A stretch of DNA of 64,000 nucleotides from Phocoena phocoena (GCF_963924675.1 NC_089220.1:156487270-156551269); one strand, 5' to 3'. Shown: positions 34,740 to 47,078, counted from the first letter of the stretch. Notes: generated by a model from the letters alone, not told the origin. Numbers and translations are program-made.

Positions 34740-35130
34740 AGAATCCCAGGCCAGCAAACTTGATGGCTTAAAATAACCACCATTATCTTTACTCATGACT
34801 CTGTGGATCAGCTGGGCAGTTCTTTGGGTCTGGGTCAGCTCAGCTAGGGATGGATGGTCTAGGATGACCTGACTCTCGCATCTGAGATGTCCGCTAGGCT
34901 GCGTGGGATGTTGCCTCTCTTCCTGAAGGGAGTTCACTTTGTATTCTTCATGTAATGCCAAGGTGTTCCCAGAGGGCCACAAGAGTGCAAGCCCCAGTGT
35001 GCAAGCATTTTTCAAGCCTTCACTTGGAATGCACTTGCTAAAATCCAACGGGCCAAGCCCACAGTCAATGTGGGAGAGGACCATCATGGGCATGAGAGGT
35101 GTGATATATTGCAGGCTGATATGTTAACAA
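34740..35130 (-). mobile_element. Probable MLT1-like LTR, minus strand
   Basis: 'GATGGCTTAAAATAACCACCATTATC', 'GACTCTGTGGATCAGCTGGGC', 'CAAGAGTGCAAGCCCCAGTGTG' and 'GTCAATGTGGGAGAGGACC' resemble a diverged LTR of the MaLR group read backwards. Ends and TSD are unclear. An overlapping 147-residue frame has no known domain. Confidence 0.4.
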
Positions 35131-35264
35131 TCTCCCACGAAAAGGAGGACGATAATGGGTCTTGGGTGATATGACATGCTAAAGAATTAGAGACCATTTA
35201 AGGCTTTGCAACAGAGAAAAATTATATATATATATACATATATGCTTATAAAATTTATATTAAT

Positions 35265-37560
35265 TATATTTATTGAGGTATAATTGACATATGAGATTAT
35301 ATTTGTGAGATTATTTTGTTTCAAGAGTACTACATAATGATTTGATATTTGTAAATATTGTGAAATGATCACCACAATAAGTCTAGTTAACATATGTCAC
35401 CAAATATAGTTACAGTTTTTTCCTGTGATGAGAGCTTTTAAGACCTCTTCTCTTAGAAACTTTCAAGTATACTATACAGTATTATTAACTATAGTCACCA
35501 TGCCATACATTTCATCCTCATGACTTACTTATCTTATATCTGAAGGTTTGTACCTTTTGAATCTCTTCACCCATTTTGCCCATCCCCCACTGCCCTACCT
35601 CTGGCAAATTCTCTGTTATCGATGAGCTCAGTTTATTATTTATTAATTTTTTTAGGTTCCACACATAAGTGAGATCACACGGTATTTGCCTTTCTCTGTC
35701 TGACTTATTTCACTTAGCATAATGCCCTCATGTTCCATCCGTGTTGTCACAAATGGCAAGATCTCTTTCTTTTTTATGGCTGAATAATATTCCATTGTGT
35801 AGATATACCACATTTTCTTTATTCATTCATCCTTCAATGAACAATGAGGTTGTTTCCGTATCTTGACTTTTGCGATAAATAATGCTGCAGTGATCATAGG
35901 GGTGCATAAATATTTCTAAGTTAATATTTTCATCCTTTTTTGGATAAATACCCAGAAGTGGAATTGCTGGATCTGCTTGGTACTTGGTAGTTCCATTTTT
36001 AACTTTTTGAGGAAACTCCATACTGTTTTCCATAGTGACTGCATCAATTTATATTTCCACCAACAGTGCACAAGGGTTCCCTTTTCTCCATATCCTCACC
36101 AATATTGCTATTTCTTGTTTTTTTGATAATAGCCATTCTGACAGGTGTGAGGTGGAATTTCATTGTGGTTTTGATTTGCATTTCCCTGATGATTAGAGAT
36201 GTTGAGTATCTTTTCATATGCCTGTTGGCCATCTGTATGTCTTCTTTGAAAAAATGTCTATTCAGATCCTCTGCCTATTTTTTTAATTTCATTGTTTGTT
36301 TTTGTTTCCTGATGTTGAGTTAAATGAGTTCTTTATATATTTTAGATATTGACTCCTTATCAGATATATGAGTTACAAATATTTTCTCCCACTCTGTAGG
36401 TTGCTTTTTCATTTTTGTTGATGTTTTCCTTCACTGTGCAGAGCTTTTTTGTTTGACATAATCCCACTTGTTAATTTTTGCTTTTGTTGCCTTTGCTTTT
36501 GGTGTCAAATCCAAAAATCATCACTGAGACCAATGTCAAGGAGTTTACTGCCTATGTTTTCTTCTAGGAGTTTTACAGTTTCAGGCCTTATGTTGAAGTA
36601 TTTAATCCATTTTGAGTTAGTTTTTGTGTATGGTGTGAGATAGTGGTCCAGCTTCACTATTTTGCATGTGGCTGTCCAGTTTTCCCAGCACCATTTATTG
36701 AAAATACTGTCTTTTCTCCCATTGTTTAGCCTTGCCTCCTTTATTATAAATTAATTGACCATATATACTTGGGTTTATTTCTGGATTCTCTATTCTGTTC
36801 CATTGATCTAAATGTCAGTTTTTATTGTAGTACCAGACTGTTTTGATTACTGTAGCTTTGTAATATAGCTTGAAATCAGGGAGGACCATGCCTCTAGCTT
36901 TGTTCTTTCTCAAGATTGCTTTGGCAATTCAGGGTGTTTCATGGTTCTTAGGATTCTTTGTTCAATTTCTGTGAAAAATGCCATTGGTATCTTGATAGGA
37001 CTGCATTGAATCTTTATATTGCTTTGGATAGTATGGACATTTTAACAATATTGATTCTTGGAATCCATGAGCAGAGAATATCTTTCCATTTATTTGTATC
37101 TCCTACAGTTACTTTCATCAATGTCTTATAGTTTTCAGTGTATAGGCATTTCACCTCCTTGGTTAATTTTTTCCTAGATATTTTATTATTTTTAATGCAA
37201 TTATAAATGGGATTCTGATAGTTCACTATTAGTATAGAAATGCAACAGATTTTTGCATATTGATTTTGTATCCTGCAACTTAATTTAATTCATTTATTAG
37301 TTCTAACAGTCTTTAGGGTTTTCTATAAATAATATCGTGTCATCTGAATATAGTGACAGTTTTACTTACTCCCTTCTGATTTGGATGCCTTTTATTTCTT
37401 TTTCTTGTCTGATTGCTCTGGCTAGGACTTCCAATACTATGTTGAATGAGAGTGTCAAGAGTAGGCATCCTCCTCTTGTTCCTGATCTTAGAGGAAAAGC
37501 TTTCAGCTTTTCACCACTGAATACAATATTAGCTATGGACTTGTCATATTTATATTTTGC
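35265..37560 (-). mobile_element. L1 fragment, 2.3 kb, minus strand (ORF2 C-terminal part plus 3' UTR)
   Basis: The left end is the complement of an L1 3' UTR ('TTTATTGAGGTATAATTGACA'); ORF2 runs leftwards from about 37560. Minus-strand frames at 36044-36232 (with '[14 protein letters not shown]' and '[12 protein letters not shown]') and 35827-36033 (with '[11 protein letters not shown]') are pieces of the ORF2 C-terminal part, and 37014-37226 belongs to the region downstream of the reverse transcriptase. Stops and frameshifts break it many times. It is 5' truncated inside the reverse-transcriptase region. A TA-rich run at 35222-35245 may be the decayed tail. No TSD was visible. Confidence 0.9.
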
Positions 37561-37639
37561 TTTTATTGTAAATGGGCCAACTAGGAAACTGTGATTTCAG
37601 GGAAATCATAGACTGTCATAAAAGCTCATTCTCTGAAGA

Positions 37640-37880
37640 CAGAAAGACCTGGATATGCATCTTGTCTCCACCACATTCTAAATATATGACTTTGAGAAAG
37701 TTCCTTGACCTTTGCAAGCCCCAGTTTTCCCATCTTTCAAAGTGGAGATAAAAATACCAAATGCCTACCCCATAGGGTTACAGTGAGGATTATATGAGAT
37801 AAGGCATACGAAGCACATCAACAAAGTCTAAACTTGTGACAAGAACCCATTAAGCATTAGCCATCACTACTTTATTATTA
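37640..37880 (-). mobile_element. MIR SINE, minus strand, nearly complete
   Basis: 'GACAGAAAGACCTGGATATGC', 'TATGACTTTGAGAAAGTTCC', 'CAGTTTTCCCATCTTTCAAAG', 'CCTACCCCATAGGGTTACAG', 'GAGGATTATATGAGATAAGG' and 'CATTAGCCATCACTACTTTATTA' are the MIR complement end to end. Confidence 0.85.
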
Positions 37881-38544
37881 TCATTATTATAGATTTTAAG
37901 GAGGCTCAACTGAGAGATGATCACCTAAAAGCCTGAAACGGGAATAGTAGATAAGATGGAGATGAGAGGACTGCCTTTAGAAATATTTGGGACTTAACAA
38001 TGGAAGAAGAAGGAAATTGATTGTATGTGGAACTCTAAGAAGAAGAAAGACTCAAGAGAAATCTCCAGATTCTTTCTAGCTTAAGTTACAGAGTAGACTG
38101 CTTCTAACTGGTACAGCTAATATAGGAGGAAAAGCTCATTTAGAAGGAAAAATAATGAATTGTATGTGAGGCGAATTTGAGACACCTGTGGGAGTTAGGC
38201 TGATGGGCACCCATTGGACAATTATGGTGAGTTTAGTTTCAAGCCTATTTATAGCCAGCCTTGAGATTTCATAATGTGAAAAGAAACTACCTATATACTC
38301 TAATTATGTTTGCAGGCAAAGGGTCTTATTTTTAGAAGCGAATAGAACCTTATTCCTCCATAAAATCCAAGCCTAAACAAGCAAATGTAAGTGGCTTGAA
38401 TTCCTTGTCTTGTTCACTGTTGTTCACTGTTATGACTGCAGCTTCCCTGAAAGGTAATGCAGTGCTTACTTTGTCATCCCATCAGGTGTCTCCATTGGGA
38501 GGGAGGGGCTAAGCTAGGGAAAATGCCCAGAAGCAGAGAAGACC
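37881..38544. other. Unannotated stretch
   Basis: No repeat or exon recognised. A ten-base tandem repeat TTGTTCACTG occurs near 38410-38430. Confidence 0.4.
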
Positions 38545-38559
38545 AAAACAAGGGAAGGG

Positions 38560-38865
38560 GAACTTCTCTGGTGGCACAGTGGTTAAGAATCTGCCTGCCA
38601 ATGCAGGGGACATGGGTTCGATACCTGGTCCAGGAAGATCCCACATGCCACAGAGCAACTAAGTCTGTGAGCTACAACTACTGAGCCTGTGCTCTACAGC
38701 CTGCGAGCCACAGCTACTGAGCCCACGTGCCCCAACTGCTGAAGCCTGTGCGCCTAGAGCCCATGCTCCGCAAAAAGAGAAGCCACTGCAATGAGAGTAG
38801 CCTGCGCGCAGCAATGAAGACCCAATGCAGCAAAAAAAAAAATTTTTTTAATTAAAAATAAAAGA
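38560..38865 (+). mobile_element. CHR-2 SINE, long form
   Basis: Head 'GAACTTCTCTGGTGGCACAG' is diverged, B box 'GGGTTCGATACC', and the body includes the long-form internal block ending 'CAATGAAGACCCAATGCAGC' and a mixed A/T tail. The TSD AAAACAAGGGAAGGG lies at 38545-38559 and 38866-38880. Decayed CpGs suggest an older copy. Confidence 0.95.
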
Positions 38866-38880
38866 AAAACAAGGGAAGGG

Positions 38881-41800
38881 AAACAGGAATCTGGGGAGAA
38901 AGGGAGAGAATTTTCCTCCTCTAAGAGGAAAGAGCAGTTCAAGACTGATCCAAACAAGGGCACTGCAAATTCCCAATCAAATGATGAACATCAAGTGTCA
39001 CTAGGTGGGAAGAAAAGAAAGGTGCAGCTTCGTTCAAGAACCATAGAACTTTTACTGGAAGAGTATTGGGTACCAAGTCAATTCTCTTAGGAATTCTCTC
39101 AACCCTTAATCCTTAGAACTCTGGTACAACTAGAAAAACTCTCTCTCTTCCCCTGAAGGAGGCTATAAAGTCTCCCAGGCAGAAGAGATTTCAGAGGGTG
39201 AGCTGGTTGTGATACTTTGATATCTGGAGGGCTGCCCCCAGACAGCATGTACTTCTTCCATTGGACTTAGAACAGAGAGAAACCAGTTTCTGAGCATGCT
39301 AGTGTACACGGCAAAGGATCTGGAAATATTGACCTACTAGGTCATTAGCTCTTAAACTGATGAAAACCATGGACATCTTACCATAAAAATTCACATTCAC
39401 ACACAGTTATTCATAGGATTTGAGGACTTGTTCAAGCCTCTCAAAGGTTATCCATGGAAAAGCGAAGATCTGAGGACCCAAAGCTAACAACCTGACTCTT
39501 TTGGAAGAGTTGTTCAGGGACTGCGTCAGGGCAAGGACGGGCAAGGAATGCACAGTTTCACCAAGATGTTAGCGGGAATGACGGAGAGATTTGATAATGG
39601 CATGTTGAAAGTAGTTCCTGGAAACCATCATTCCTGCTCCATTCTGGTGTCCTGGGTGCTGAAGCTAAAAGGACTGAGCTTGGTGATAAAGCAGGGAGTT
39701 TTGGAACTTGAGAAAGCATCATAACTTCTACCTATAAAAAAAGAAAAAGAAAACAAAAAAAACTAGCAATGCCAAATTCACGTATTCATTATAATGTTTG
39801 CTTTGAAAGAGGCATTTAAGAAACTTAATTTTCACCTTTTTGGGGGGAGGGGTAGATTATTGTTCCAGGGCCATCCGCCCACTCTGCCTTTGTCTCAGAT
39901 TTGCACACATGGCTTGGTGTCCTTTCAGGGAACACAGCATGCCTGGGGCTTGGACCTGCTTTGCTGTCGTGGGTGGACAGCAATCTGTGCATGAGGAGCC
40001 CCAGTTGCTACTGCAAAAAGTGTGGGTGTCCCAGAATATCAGACAGTTCTGTGTTACAAAACAAATAGGAGCAGAGAGGATGGAGCTTATGTCCTCTCCA
40101 GCCACATCACCGCTTCCTGTTTGAAAGAGCTTGAAGTTCTCCGGTGTGGGCTCCTGGTCAGCCTCTCCACGTATGTACATTTGTCAGCTTATCGTTTACC
40201 CAGTTCTCAGAGGAGAGGAAAGCCGTAGTCGTAGAAGAAGTTGTGTGACTTCTTCCCCTTGTGCATTTCCCATCTTTTCTCTCTTCTGGTTGAAGCAGAA
40301 CATTAAAAGGTGTGGTAATGGCAAAGGATTAGGGGATGAGGGTTTCAGCCTCTCTTGTGAGTGTAGATTTCCTCTTCCTGTGCTTCCTAACTTCTCTCAA
40401 ATCCCTTCCACTAGTATTTCTTCCTCCTCAGCCCACTGAAACACAGTGGTTCCTTGACGTTCATGCAAGAGACCAACTCTTTTCAAACATCAATTATTAC
40501 TAAACACCAAAGCTGTGCCCCAACCCTTCCAGTGTTGCAGTCACCTGTTTTGTTACCCCAGAACGTCTTCTATTCAGATCAGGAGAGTATAAAGCTTAAT
40601 CTCCCTCAAATCATATCTGAGTGTCTTGAATGAGTTAATCAAGTATAGAAAGATACATGTCTCCAGTATCTTAAATGTTGGAGATAGATGATTTCATCTA
40701 AGGGAATGAGGGGCCCAATGACAGAGAATTTGCATGCAGAAATTCAGTGAACTGTAGCCATTCACACTGAACTCTGAATGATGGTATCTTTGGCAATTCC
40801 ATTCTGAACAACGGGAATATGTTTAAATAAGCCGTGAGAATAGAATTTCTTTTTGTCTTCAATACCAAAAGCTCCTAGAGAGTAAACTCAAACATCACAC
40901 TTTAGCATACTATGGCAAGAGTACCCAGAACTTTGGGTTTATTGAGTAATAATGATAAAGTACGCTTCCAGATCCTTTCCAGGCAGGCATAAATGTGACA
41001 GAGACAAAATCAACACTAAGAGCCAAGTGAACATTTTGTCTAATAACATTTTGATATTACATGGTGATTATAATTAACTTTAAAGGACTAGTGTGTGATA
41101 CACAGTCCTCTAAAGAATCCTCATAGGTGATTCCAAGTTAATGGTAAGATTGGACAAATGGATGCAGTGAGGTGTAGCAACATTAACGGAAATGACACTT
41201 CAAGTGGCCTGATCCCTGGGCCTCTTCTACCACAATGCTCAGTGTTTTCCAATCTTTCTCAAGTGCCTGTTCTAATGACCCTGACACTTGACTGTAGGTA
41301 AAGCAACAAGTTTTGCCCAGTTAAATATTTTCTCTTAAATATTCCCCAGTGCACTTAAAAGAAAATGGTGTCCAGGATTAACACAAATATTCTTTTTTAA
41401 TAAAACCCAGGGATGAATTTTTATTTTAATGAATCTAGTCTAAGGAGACTACCTTTTTGTGCAAGGTGAATATCATTTACCAATAGAGTGCTTTCTAGTT
41501 AAAAAGGAACCCCTGTGTGCATGGGCGGAAAAGCATTTCAAATAATACTTTCTCCTAAACTGATGAAAACGTTGTGTCCAGAGAGAGTAGGGGTCCGAAC
41601 GAATGGAGCTCTCCTAGAGCATTTCACTTCAAATCTTATATTTAGTACGAGACACTGATATGGCCAAAGATTGTGTTCTGGAACCTCAGATAGGCATGAA
41701 TGAAATATGAACATATTTATTACATGGGGTCTCAGTTCCTTCTTAGGAACCGTCCTTTATAGATTTATGTCAGTCATCATTCTTTCAGAGGAGATGTTTG

Positions 41801-42305
41801 TATTTTTGCCACAGTTCTTCAGGGACATGGCAGTGGGTTCTGTACAATGGCCGTGACTCATGTTGGACAGTTTTAATAATCAATATTGGAACACAAAACT
41901 GCGACACGGCGGCTAATGCCTTGCCGCATGCAGTTGGGGTGTGGTGAGCGGCCCAAGTCCCTGACCTGACAGCACATTGGTCAGGGGCCACCTGGTTCCA
42001 GTTACAGAGTCATAATGCATATGGTTATGAGGGTATCCATATCTGTGTAAATGATCATGAATGTCTATCGATATTCAGAGCACACTATTTAGATGAACTC
42101 AACTGAAACTAAAGAATTTAGGCATGCTGAATAACTTGTGGGATTTTGTCAATTTTTGACAACTTTTGAAAATCAAGGGCTGATTTTCTAAATTGTGCAT
42201 CATTCAGCATTTTGCTTCTCTTCCTTCCCTGTGCCCACTTTTGGCATGGATTTTTAAGCTGATGGATGTGTTGATGAAAATCATTAACTAATATAATTTG
42301 GAAGA
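38881..42305. other. 3.4 kb without recognisable repeats or genes
   Basis: I found no SINE, LINE or LTR and no credible exon. Overlapping frames at 39794-40439 in three plus frames and one minus frame reflect a locally stop-poor, GC-richer patch around 39840-40260; none has a domain I recognise. A G-run lies at 39841-39852. Confidence 0.45.
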
Positions 42306-42310
42306 ACAGT

Positions 42311-42706
42311 TGCTGTGATCTGAATATTTGTGTACCCACCCCTCCCCCACCCCCAGAGTTCATATGTTGAAATCCTAACCACGAAGGTGATGGTTTTTGG
42401 AGGTGGGGCCTTTGGGAGATTAGGTCTTTAGGTCATGAAGGTGGAGACTTCATGAATGGGATTTGTGCCCTTATAAAGGAGACCCCAGAGAGCTCCCTCA
42501 CTCCTTCCACCCCTTCCATTGCAAATCGAGGCTGCAATGAGAAGTTGACAGTCTGCAGTACAGAAGAGAGCTCTCACCAGGGTCCGATCATGTTGATATC
42601 CTAATCTGACTTCCAGCCTCCCGAAATGTGAGCAGTAAATTTCTTCTGTTTATGAGACACCCAGTCTCTGTGGTATTTTGTCGTAGTGGCCCCAATGAGT
42701 AAGACA
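42311..42706 (+). mobile_element. MLT1-type solo LTR (MaLR)
   Basis: Complete LTR from 'TGCTGTGATCTGAATATTTG' to 'AATGAGTAAGACA'. Inside are 'GGAGGTGGGGCCTTTGGGAG', 'GTGCCCTTATAAAGGAGACC' (a TATA-like box) and 'CAGTAAATTTCTTCTGTTTA'. The five-base TSD ACAGT (42306-42310) recurs as ACAGC (42707-42711), one mismatch. With both ends present and no internal sequence next to it, this is a solo LTR left by recombination. Confidence 0.85.
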
Positions 42707-42754
42707 ACAGCACAGAGAAGTCATGAAGAACAATGGCTTTTGATGAGATTTGAA

Positions 42755-42960
42755 TTGAAATCTTGGCTTCACCTGTTGTTCACTGTAACATGTCATAGGC
42801 TCTTAACTTCTCTGAGATTCAAGTTCCTTACCTGTAAAATGGAGATAAGAGTAGAATACCCCTCTAGAGTTACTGAGAAGACTAAATGAAATAAAGTGAA
42901 AGCACTTAGCTCAGAATATGAGCTCAATACAGATTAGCAGTGTTTATGTTTACTAGCAGT
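42755..42960 (-). mobile_element. MIR SINE, minus strand
   Basis: 'AAATCTTGGCTTCACCTG', 'CTTAACTTCTCTGAGATTC', 'CCTTACCTGTAAAATGGAG', 'GAGAAGACTAAATGAAATAAAG' and 'GCACTTAGCTCAG' follow the MIR complement in order. Confidence 0.8.
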
Positions 42961-43495
42961 AGGCAGTGTCATATCACAAAGAATTTATTCTGTTTCTAAA
43001 TTCCAGTTGACATCCTTAAGTGTGTCCATCAAGAATGTAAAACCATGGGAAGGAGACAGTAGGAGAAACATGAGCTTTGAAGCTGGTAGGCATGCAGAGG
43101 AGGAAATAAAAGCCATGCCTTAAAAGGGTGAAAAGATTGTCACTATCCTCTTGGCTGCCAAACCATCTGTGACATGTCTTATTATTTTTTTCTGTTGTCT
43201 TTATTGTATAGTCTCTGCCCGTTTTCTTTGTATGCCTTAATGCTGACCTCCTGCATAAAATGTACTATTAAATCCTTAACAGTTACGACCGGCTAATGTG
43301 ATGTGGGCTAGTGGACACTGGCAACTTTGTCATAAGGAAAATGTAGAGTAATTCATGCCTACCAGGAGGGGGATGTGAGGAAAGAGGAAGGTGTTTCATG
43401 GTTTGAAGATACAGGATTTTGAATAGTAAGTGTTCATTTAAAAGTTATTTTCTCAGTCGGCATTCACAGAGAGCCAATTACCAAAACCTATTTTT

Positions 43496-43683
43496 TTTTT
43501 TTTTTGCGGTACGCGGGCCTCTCACTGTTGTGGCCTCTCCCGTTGCGGAGCGCAGGCTCAGCGGCCATGGCTCACGGGCCTAGCCGCTCCGCGGCATGTG
43601 GGATCCTCCCAGACCGGGGTATGAACCCGTGTCCCCTGCATTGGCAGGCGGACTCTCAACCACTGCCCCACCAGGGAAGCCCT
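43496..43683 (-). mobile_element. CHR-2 SINE, short form, minus strand, with a 15-base deletion
   Basis: Poly-T, 'GCGGTACGCGGGCCTCTCAC', ending 'CACCAGGGAAGCCC'. Siblings read 'GGAGCACAGGCTCCGGACG' then 'CGCAGGCTC'; here one CAGGCTC copy and the bases between are gone, leaving 'GGAGCGCAGGCTC'. The TSD is imperfect: CCAAAACCTATTTTT (43481-43495) versus CCAAGATCTATTTTT (43684-43698). Confidence 0.93.
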
Positions 43684-43971
43684 CCAAGATCTATTTTTGA
43701 AACTTCTTCATAGGAGCCTCGTCTATCTCCAAAGTCATTTTGAAGACCACAGTGTTGTTCACAATGTATACAGTTGCCATTCTGCTTTGTATTCTTTTAA
43801 TTGGGAGCATTAAAAGGATTTTTGCTTATAGTATTTTTAAAAGAAATATTTGGATAAAAGCAGAAATGTGGAAGTTGCCTGCATGGTGATGATATTTGTA
43901 GCCATGGAAACAAATAAAATCCCAAAGTGGAAGAGGAAGCATGAAATCTGGGTGCAGACCTTTGGGAAAAG

Positions 43972-44049
43972 CCTTCATTCAGATGATGGATGGAGAAAGA
44001 GGAGACAAACCCTTCATTCAGGTTATGGATAGAGAAAGAGGAGACAAAA
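43972..44049. repeat. 39-base tandem duplication
   Basis: A 39-base unit starting 'CCTTCATTCAG' and ending 'AAAGAGGAGACAAA' occurs twice head to tail (43972-44010 and 44011-44049) with about four substitutions. The unit is a multiple of three, so an antisense frame shows a repeated peptide (contains 'LNEGF' twice), but nothing else supports coding. Confidence 0.85.
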
Positions 44050-44224
44050 CAAATAGTCTGAGAGGGAGAAGAACCAATATATTTATTTGACACATTATGC
44101 AAGGGATGGGGCAAAATTTGAGCAGGAGTTTTCAAACTTTTTTTAGACCCAGGTCCTTATTCTCAAAGGATTCTACTTCAAGTTCAATAAATAAACTAAC
44201 AAGAGCAAACTGGAAGGACTTACT

Positions 44225-44400
44225 ATGTGGCATTTGTAAGTACTCAAAGTCACTCATTTAAATCTTATACAAGCCTAGAAAATAGGTACTATGATTACTC
44301 CCTTATATTTGCTTATTTTACAGATAAGCAAACTGAAGCACAGAGAGGTTAAGCAACCTGCCCAAGGTCACACAGCCAGTAAGGGGTAGATCCAGCATTT
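44225..44400 (+). mobile_element. MIR SINE, well preserved
   Basis: 'GTAAGTACTCAAAGTCACTC', 'ATAGGTACTATGATTACTCC', 'TTTTACAGATAAGCAAACTG', 'AGCACAGAGAGGTTAAGC' and 'CCCAAGGTCACACAGCCAG' are close to the MIR consensus. Confidence 0.9.
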
Positions 44401-45505
44401 GGATCCAGAAAGAATGACTTCAGGGTTAGAAAGTTCTCGTGAAGGAGGAGGAATGGGCCTTAAAGGGGACAGAGTAGCAGCTAGACTAAGAGAAATGAGA
44501 AAGGAACAGTACACAAAGTGATCTCCCAGCTCCAAAAAGTTCAGCCAACATCCTAGTTTTGAGAACTCCCTTTCCTCTTCATTCTTCACAACTAAATGGA
44601 GTTTTAATTTCCCTGCTGAAATCCTATGAAAAATAATCCCACCCTTTTCATAGTGCTTCGACCCAAATTTCAAAAAAAAAAAAAAAAAAGTTCCAAGGGG
44701 GAACAGAGGGAAATGAAGAGGAAGTCACTTCAAGTTATTGCTGCCTTGGCAGAGGGTGTAGGGATGGAGAGTGACAGCAAAGGAGATGAGAGGAAGACTT
44801 TAATGATGCTGTAAACATTGTAGTGCATTTCCAGTTGGGGTGATAGGATTTAATCAGGAAGCATAAAGAACTTTTGATAGCCCAAGACTCCACTGCACAA
44901 AATGTATATATTTAAGTGGAAAACAGACACTACTCCTTAAACTTTGGGCCAGGAAAGCCCATACTGAAATGAGGCACATTTAAACTGCAGTTCATTCCTC
45001 TTCAAACCATTTTGTCTACAAGCTTCTCAATGTCTAATGTATTGCATTGTAAATCTAAGGAATGGCCCATCTGTGCTCTTTTCCCTCTTACAAACAAAAA
45101 ACAAACTGAGCTCCTATATTTGCTTTCTCTTAATAGCAATTTGGCTTAAGCCTTGGGTTTCTTGATTCTTGAGAGGGGCGGCTCCACCCACTGTGAGAGG
45201 CTGTGGACATGGATTTTCTCTGAACTTCTCAAGGCATGGCTCACCTTGTACAATTTCACAAAGTCCCTGGCCCCTGGCTTCAAGTCTGGACTCCTTAAAT
45301 ACAGGCATTCACTCTTACTCAGGTCTGTTTACCCCCGCCCCCCCCCCAAAAAAGATAATACATTTATGCACCCAGGTGGTTTTCAATCATTCTAAAAACA
45401 GAATAGGACTGAATTGCTTTGAGGAGTGTTATGACCCCAGTTAACCAAAAGCAGCAGGTGCTATGACTTGAAAATCCTTTATATTTAGGTCAATTTATTT
45501 CCATT
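44401..45505. other. Unannotated stretch
   Basis: No exon or named repeat. An A-run lies at 44671-44689 and a C-run at 45331-45348. Frames at 45114-45444 on both strands overlap one another and have no known domain. Confidence 0.4.
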
Positions 45506-45575
45506 TCACAAATATTTACTGAGTGTCTACTGTGTACCAAATTTGAGATTTGGTGATGAGATTTCAAAAGTTAAT
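45506..45575 (+). mobile_element. L2-like fragment, target of the L1 at 45594
   Basis: 'CCATTTCACAAATATTTACTG' and 'AGTGTCTACTGTGTACCAA' match the L2 'AACAAATATTTATTGAGC ... CTATGTGCCAGG' segment. Similar text ('GTCCCCTACCAAAGCTGGAG') resumes after the L1, near 47104, suggesting the L1 split it. Confidence 0.5.
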
Positions 45576-45593
45576 AAAGATATTATAATTTGG

Positions 45594-46699
45594 AGATAAA
45601 CCCACGCACATATGGACACCTTATCTTTGATAAAGGAGGCAGGAATGTACAGTGGAGAAAGGACAGCCTCTTCAATAAATGGTGCTGGGAAAACTGGACA
45701 GGTACATGTAAAAGTATGAGATTAGATCACTCCCTAACACCATACACAAAAATAAGCTCAAAATGGATTAAAGACCTAAATGTAAGGCCAGAAACTATCA
45801 AACGCTTAGAGGAAAACATAGGAAGAACACTCTATGACATAAATCACAGCAAGATCCTTTCTGACCCACCTCCTAGAGTAATGGAAATAAAAACAAAAAT
45901 AAACAAATGGGACCTAATGAAACTTCAAAGCTTTTGCACAGCAAAGGAAACCACAATCAACACCAAAAGACAACCCTCAGAATGGGAGAAAACATTTGCA
46001 AATGAAGCAACTGACAAAGGATTAATCTCCAAAATTTACAAGCAGCTCATGCAGCTCAATAACAAAAAAACAAAAAACCCCATCCAAAAATGGGCAGAAG
46101 ACCTAAATAGACATTTCTCCAAAGAAGATATACAGACTGCCAACAAACACATGAAAGAATGCTCAACATCATTAATCATTAGAGAAATGCAAATCAAAAC
46201 TACGATGAGATATCATCTCACACCAGTCAGAATGGCCATCATCAAAAAATCTAGAAACAATAAATGCTGGAGAGGGTGTGGAGAAAAGGGGACGCTCTTG
46301 CACTGCTGGTGGGAATGTGAATTGGTTCAGCCACTATGGAGAACAGTATGGAGGTTCCTTAAAAAACTACAAATAGAATTACCATATGACCCAGCAATCC
46401 CACTACTGGGCATATACCCTGAGAAAACCAAAATTCAAAAAGAGTCATGTACCAAAATGTTCATTGCAGCTCTATTTACAATAGCCCAGAGATGGAAACA
46501 ACCTAAGCGCCCATCATCGGACGAATGGATAAAGAAGATGTGGCACATATACACAATGGAATATTACTCAGCCTTAAAAAGAAATGAAATTGAGCTATTT
46601 GTAATGAGATGGATAGACCTAGAGTCTGTCATACAGAGTGAAGTAAGTCAGAAAGAAAAGGACAAATACCGTATGCTAACACATATATATGGAATTTAA
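45594..46699 (+). pseudogene. L1 ORF2 C-terminal fragment (no start, intact stop)
   Basis: Open for about 368 codons to a TAA at 46697-46699. It represents only the last quarter of an ORF2 protein, which is normally close to 1,280 residues with endonuclease, reverse transcriptase and a C-terminal domain. Here both enzymatic domains are lost by 5' truncation. What remains includes '[13 protein letters not shown]', '[20 protein letters not shown]', the cysteine-rich motif [18 protein letters not shown], which fits C-X3-C-X7-H-X4-C exactly, and '[11 protein letters not shown]'. The first in-frame codon before the element lies in the target-site repeat, so there is no genuine start. Not a functional gene; dead on arrival, but without a single internal stop. 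Confidence 0.95.
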
Positions 46700-47078
46700 G
46701 GGAAAAAAAATGTCATGAAGAACCTAGCGGTAAGACAGGAATAAAGACGCAGATCTACTGGAGAACGGACTTGAGGATATGGGGAGGGGGAAGGGTGAGT
46801 TTTGACAGGGCGAGAGAGAGGCATGGACATATACACACTAACAAACGTAGTAAGGTAGATAGCTGGGGGGAAGCAGCCGCAAGGCACAGGGATATTAGCT
46901 CAGTGCTTTGTGACAGCCTGGAGGGGTGGGATGGGGAGAGTGGGAGGGAGGGAGACGCAAGAGGGAAGACATATGGGAACATATGTATATGTATAGCTGA
47001 TTCACTTTGTTATAAAGCAGAAACTAACACACCATTGTAAAGCAATTATACCCAAATAAAGATGTTTAAAAAAAAAAA
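45594..47078 (+). mobile_element. Young L1, 5'-truncated, with complete 3' end
   Basis: About 1.49 kb: the C-terminal part of ORF2, a 3' UTR of about 370 bases, polyadenylation signal 'CAAATAAAGATG' near 47053, and an A-tail. The perfect 18-base TSD AAAGATATTATAATTTGG lies at 45576-45593 and 47079-47096, the signature of target-primed reverse transcription. The uninterrupted ORF2 segment and perfect TSD show a recent insertion. The 3' UTR is the same type as that at 22220-22562. Confidence 0.97.

Noticed and set aside
34650..35093. A 147-residue minus-strand frame
   Set aside because: It lies mostly inside an LTR-like repeat and has no recognisable domain.
39794..40439. Cluster of overlapping frames in several phases, possible exon
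   Set aside because: Several phases are open at once on both strands, which indicates a local lack of stops and not coding selection.
46771..47040. An 89-residue frame after the L1 ORF2
   Set aside because: It lies inside the L1 3' UTR and its G-rich tract.
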